Assembly: GCA_964520885.1 (NCBI GenBank)
Contig: CAZFQD010000107.1
Span: forward strand, 1-7,671
DNA: 7,671 nt
Source of the DNA: CAZFQD01 sp964520885
GTDB taxonomy: Bacteria > Bacillota > Clostridia > Oscillospirales > SIG519
Reading direction: 5' to 3'
Part shown: positions 5,638 through 7,671 of the stretch, piece by piece
Numbering within the stretch: the first letter of the stretch is position 1
Layout: each line of letters begins with the position of its first letter
Position numbers and translations under genes: made by a program
The notes under the pieces: generated by a model
What the model saw: the letters and a program-made list of their open reading frames with translations, nothing else
Told to the model about the DNA's origin: nothing
Databases searched by the model: none

Positions 5638-6714
5638 ATGAACATTAATCATTTGATTGATTTTAATTCACTCAGCTTAGAAACATGGGATGAAATATAT
5701 AAATTAGCAGACAAAATTATGAATAATCCAACTTCCTATAATGAAGTATGCAAAAACAAGATTATGGCGACATTGTTCTATGAGCCAAGCACAAGAACAA
5801 TGCTTTCTTTCCAATCGGCAATGCTAAAATTAGGCGGAAACATTATAGGGTTTGATAATCCGGATAATTCATCAGTTTCAAAAGGCGAAAATTTAAAGGA
5901 CACTATAAAAACTATAAACAATTATGCTGATATTATTGTAATGAGAAACCCTTATGAGGGTTCGGCATTTGCCGCATCTCTATATTCTAACAAACCAATT
6001 ATTAATGCTGGAGATGGCGGACATTTACATCCTACTCAAACATTAACGGATTTAACTACTATATTAAAAGAAAAAGGAAGATTAGAAAACTTAACATTTG
6101 GAATTTGTGGAGATTTAAAGCACGGTAGAACGGTGCATAGTTTATTAAAAGCAATGGCTTTATTTAAGAATAACAAGTTTTACTTAATTTCAACCTTTTC
6201 TTTAAAAACTCCAAAATATATAACTGATACAATTAAAAAATCCGGAAATGAGTTTTTTGAAATAAAAAGTTTAGAAGAATGTATTAAGTACTTAGATGTT
6301 TTATATGTGACAAGAATACAAAAAGAACGATTTGTTTCAGAATCAGAATATGAAAAACAAAAAGGTGTTTATATATTAGATGTTAAGAAACTAAAAAAAG
6401 CTAAGGATGATTTAGCAATTCTTCATCCTTTACCTAAGGTTGATGAAATTGAGGATGCTGTTGATTTTGATAAAAGAGCAGTATATTTTAAGCAAGCTAA
6501 ATACGGTGTATATATAAGAATGGCATTAATTATTAAAATGCTTGAAAGTTCAAAAATCGAATTAATCATTCATAAATCTAATGAAAAAAACATTAAATGT
6601 CCAAACCCACAATGCATTACAAATAGCGAAAAATATCTTCCAAAATTATTTTATAATGTTTTAGGTACTCGGAAAACTTTAGCATGTAGTTATTGTGATT
6701 ATAGAGCAGAATGA
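5638..6714 (+). CDS. pyrB: Aspartate carbamoyltransferase fused to a PyrI-type zinc domain
   Basis: The enzyme joins carbamoyl phosphate and aspartate to give carbamoyl aspartate, the first committed step of pyrimidine synthesis. Residues 1-304 are a full catalytic chain: STRT (51-54, carbamoyl phosphate loop), S79/K82 of the 80s loop, MRNP (102-105), HPTQTLTDL (131-139), GDLKHGRTVHS (158-168), TRIQKERF (225-232) and HPLPKVDEI (263-271). HPLP with the VDEI continuation separates it from ornithine carbamoyltransferases. After a linker (about 305-320) comes a zinc module with C321-x4-C326 and C350-x2-C353. From memory, E. coli PyrI uses C109, C114, C138 and C141, so the intervals (5, 24, 3) are identical. 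The PyrI nucleotide-binding domain is missing. At 358 residues it is about 50 longer than E. coli PyrB. It has its own promoter, and GGGAG (5626-5630) serves as ribosome binding site. No other pyr gene is in the window. Confidence 0.93.
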   Translation: MNINHLIDFNSLSLETWDEIYKLADKIMNNPTSYNEVCKNKIMATLFYEPSTRTMLSFQSAMLKLGGNIIGFDNPDNSSVSKGENLKDTIKTINNYADIIVMRNPYEGSAFAASLYSNKPIINAGDGGHLHPTQTLTDLTTILKEKGRLENLTFGICGDLKHGRTVHSLLKAMALFKNNKFYLISTFSLKTPKYITDTIKKSGNEFFEIKSLEECIKYLDVLYVTRIQKERFVSESEYEKQKGVYILDVKKLKKAKDDLAILHPLPKVDEIEDAVDFDKRAVYFKQAKYGVYIRMALIIKMLESSKIELIIHKSNEKNIKCPNPQCITNSEKYLPKLFYNVLGTRKTLACSYCDYRAE

Positions 6715-6745
6715 TATATGAAATATAAAGAATTAATACTATATT

Positions 6746-6750
6746 GGAGG
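6746..6750 (+). promoter_or_regulatory. Ribosome binding site deciding the RpiR-family start
   Basis: GGAGG at 6746-6750 lies eight bases before ATG 6759. An in-frame TTG at 6744 overlaps this site and would place the binding site inside the gene, so ATG 6759 is the start. Confidence 0.85.
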
Positions 6751-6758
6751 ATGAATAT

Positions 6759-7640
6759 ATGTCAAAAGACCTTCTAATTACAATTGAAAAAAATATGCTT
6801 ACATATTCTAAAGGACAAAAAAAAATTGCGAAATATATATTAGAGCAATTTGATAAAGCAGCTTTTATGACTGCTTCAAAGTTAGGAAATACAGTTGGAA
6901 TTAGCGAATCAACGGTAGTTCGCTTTGCTATGAAATTAGGTTATATAGGTTATCCAGAATTGCAAGATGCCTTGCAGAGCTTAATTAGAAATAGATTAAC
7001 ATCAGTTCAAAGAATTGAAGTAACAACAAATAGATTGGGAAATTCTGATGTTTTATCAAGTGTTTTAATTAGTGATATTGAAAAAATTAGAATAACATTA
7101 GATAATATTGATAGAATAGAATTTGAAGCAATAATTAATTCAATTATTAATGCAAAGAAAATTTATATTTTAGGAGTTAGAAGTTCTTCGGCACTTGCAA
7201 GTTTTTTGGGTTTTTATTTTAATTTATTATTTGATAATGTTCGATTAATTCACACTACAAGTGTAAGTGAGATATTTGAACAAATATTAAGAGTTAATGA
7301 AGATGATGTTGTTATTGGGATTAGTTTTCCAAGATATTCAAAAAGAACAATTACTGCACTTCAATACGCTAAAAAAAGTAAATCAACTGTAATTGCAATA
7401 ACTGATAGCATTTCAGCACCAGTCGCTCAATATGCTACGCATATTTTAACTGCAAAAAGTGATATGATTTCTTTTGTTGATTCATTAGTTGCTCCTCTAA
7501 GTGTAATTAATGCGTTAATTGTTGCTCTTGCACTTAGAAAAAAAGAAGATGTTGCAAATACTTTTTCAAAATTAGAAAGCATTTGGGATGAATACAATGT
7601 TTATGAAAAAATTGATATAGATAAGGATAATGAGGTGTAA
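6759..7640 (+). CDS. RpiR/MurR-family transcription regulator (HTH plus SIS domain)
   Basis: This cytoplasmic DNA-binding protein probably responds to a phosphorylated sugar or amino sugar. The 293 residues are typical of the family. The N-terminal HTH_6 domain (about 1-77) contains the family pattern YSKGQKKIAKYIL (16-28) and the helix-turn-helix around 39-61 (ASKLGNTVGISESTVVRFAM). The C-terminal SIS domain (about 120-257) shows GVRSSSALA (139-147), GISFPRYSKRT (187-197) and ITDSISAPVAQYA (214-226), the loops that hold phosphosugars in this fold. No membrane segment is present. It follows the carbamoyltransferase gene by 44 bases with no terminator between them, so the two may be cotranscribed. 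The regulated genes and ligand cannot be told from the sequence; the downstream gene is a candidate. No clear palindromic operator was found in the 44-base gap. Confidence 0.92.
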   Translation: MSKDLLITIEKNMLTYSKGQKKIAKYILEQFDKAAFMTASKLGNTVGISESTVVRFAMKLGYIGYPELQDALQSLIRNRLTSVQRIEVTTNRLGNSDVLSSVLISDIEKIRITLDNIDRIEFEAIINSIINAKKIYILGVRSSSALASFLGFYFNLLFDNVRLIHTTSVSEIFEQILRVNEDDVVIGISFPRYSKRTITALQYAKKSKSTVIAITDSISAPVAQYATHILTAKSDMISFVDSLVAPLSVINALIVALALRKKEDVANTFSKLESIWDEYNVYEKIDIDKDNEV

Positions 7641-7659
7641 TAATTAAGGAGAAATAAAT

Positions 7660-7671
7660 TTGTTGAAAATA
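7660..7671 (+). CDS. Start of a further gene, cut by the window edge
   Basis: AAGGAG (7646-7651) lies eight bases before TTG 7660, which opens a frame reading Met/Leu-Leu-Lys-Ile to the window end; a second in-frame TTG is at 7663. Only four codons are visible, so the product cannot be named. It begins 19 bases after the regulator's stop and would be in the same operon. Confidence 0.45.

Noticed and set aside
5638..6714. Ornithine carbamoyltransferase instead of aspartate carbamoyltransferase
   Set aside because: HPLPKVDEI, GDLKHGRTVHS and TRIQKER are aspartate carbamoyltransferase signatures, and the attached PyrI-like zinc domain agrees.
6744..6758. TTG 6744 as the start of the RpiR-family gene
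   Set aside because: This start would put the GGAGG ribosome binding site inside the coding sequence; ATG 6759 is correctly spaced from it.
6718..6777. Short frame of 19 codons starting at ATG 6718 after pyrB
   Set aside because: It has no ribosome binding site, overlaps the well-supported start of the regulator in another frame, and has low-complexity content.

Overview
The window comes from a very AT-rich, Gram-positive, endospore-forming lineage, most likely a clostridial Firmicute. The basis is the base composition, strong AAGGAGG-type ribosome binding sites, frequent GTG/TTG starts, and a gene order (rlmN, prpC, prkC, rsgA, thiN, spoVM) that follows the conserved Bacillus/Clostridium neighbourhood. 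TGA is used as a stop, so the code is standard. All recognised genes lie on the + strand; I see no mobile element, CRISPR array, tRNA or rRNA.

Region 1 (about 132-5220) is a tightly packed operon. It encodes the radical-SAM rRNA/tRNA methyltransferase RlmN, the PP2C phosphatase PrpC, the PASTA-domain Ser/Thr kinase PrkC, the ribosome-assembly GTPase RsgA and the thiamine pyrophosphokinase ThiN. Gaps are about 12-14 bases, and rsgA and thiN overlap by four bases (ATGA). The rpe gene that separates rsgA from thiN in Bacillus subtilis is absent. PrkC and PrpC form a kinase/phosphatase pair that would sense cell-wall fragments and reverse the resulting phosphorylation; RsgA (CpgA) is a known PrkC substrate in B. 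subtilis.

Region 2 (5221-5637) looks intergenic at first sight but holds a two-gene microprotein unit. It has a good sigma-A-like promoter directly after the thiN stop, a 49-residue two-helix membrane protein with no family I recognise, and a 27-residue SpoVM homologue, the spore-coat anchoring peptide. Both small genes have near-perfect ribosome binding sites. A hairpin terminator follows, and its right arm contains the -35 box of the next promoter.

Region 3 (5638-7671) carries an aspartate carbamoyltransferase whose C-terminus ends in a four-cysteine zinc module. That module matches the PyrI zinc domain in exact cysteine spacing, but the PyrI nucleotide-binding domain is missing. Next come an RpiR-type HTH-SIS transcription regulator and the first four codons of a further gene. 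The carbamoyltransferase fusion and the spoVM microprotein unit are the items most worth a second look.
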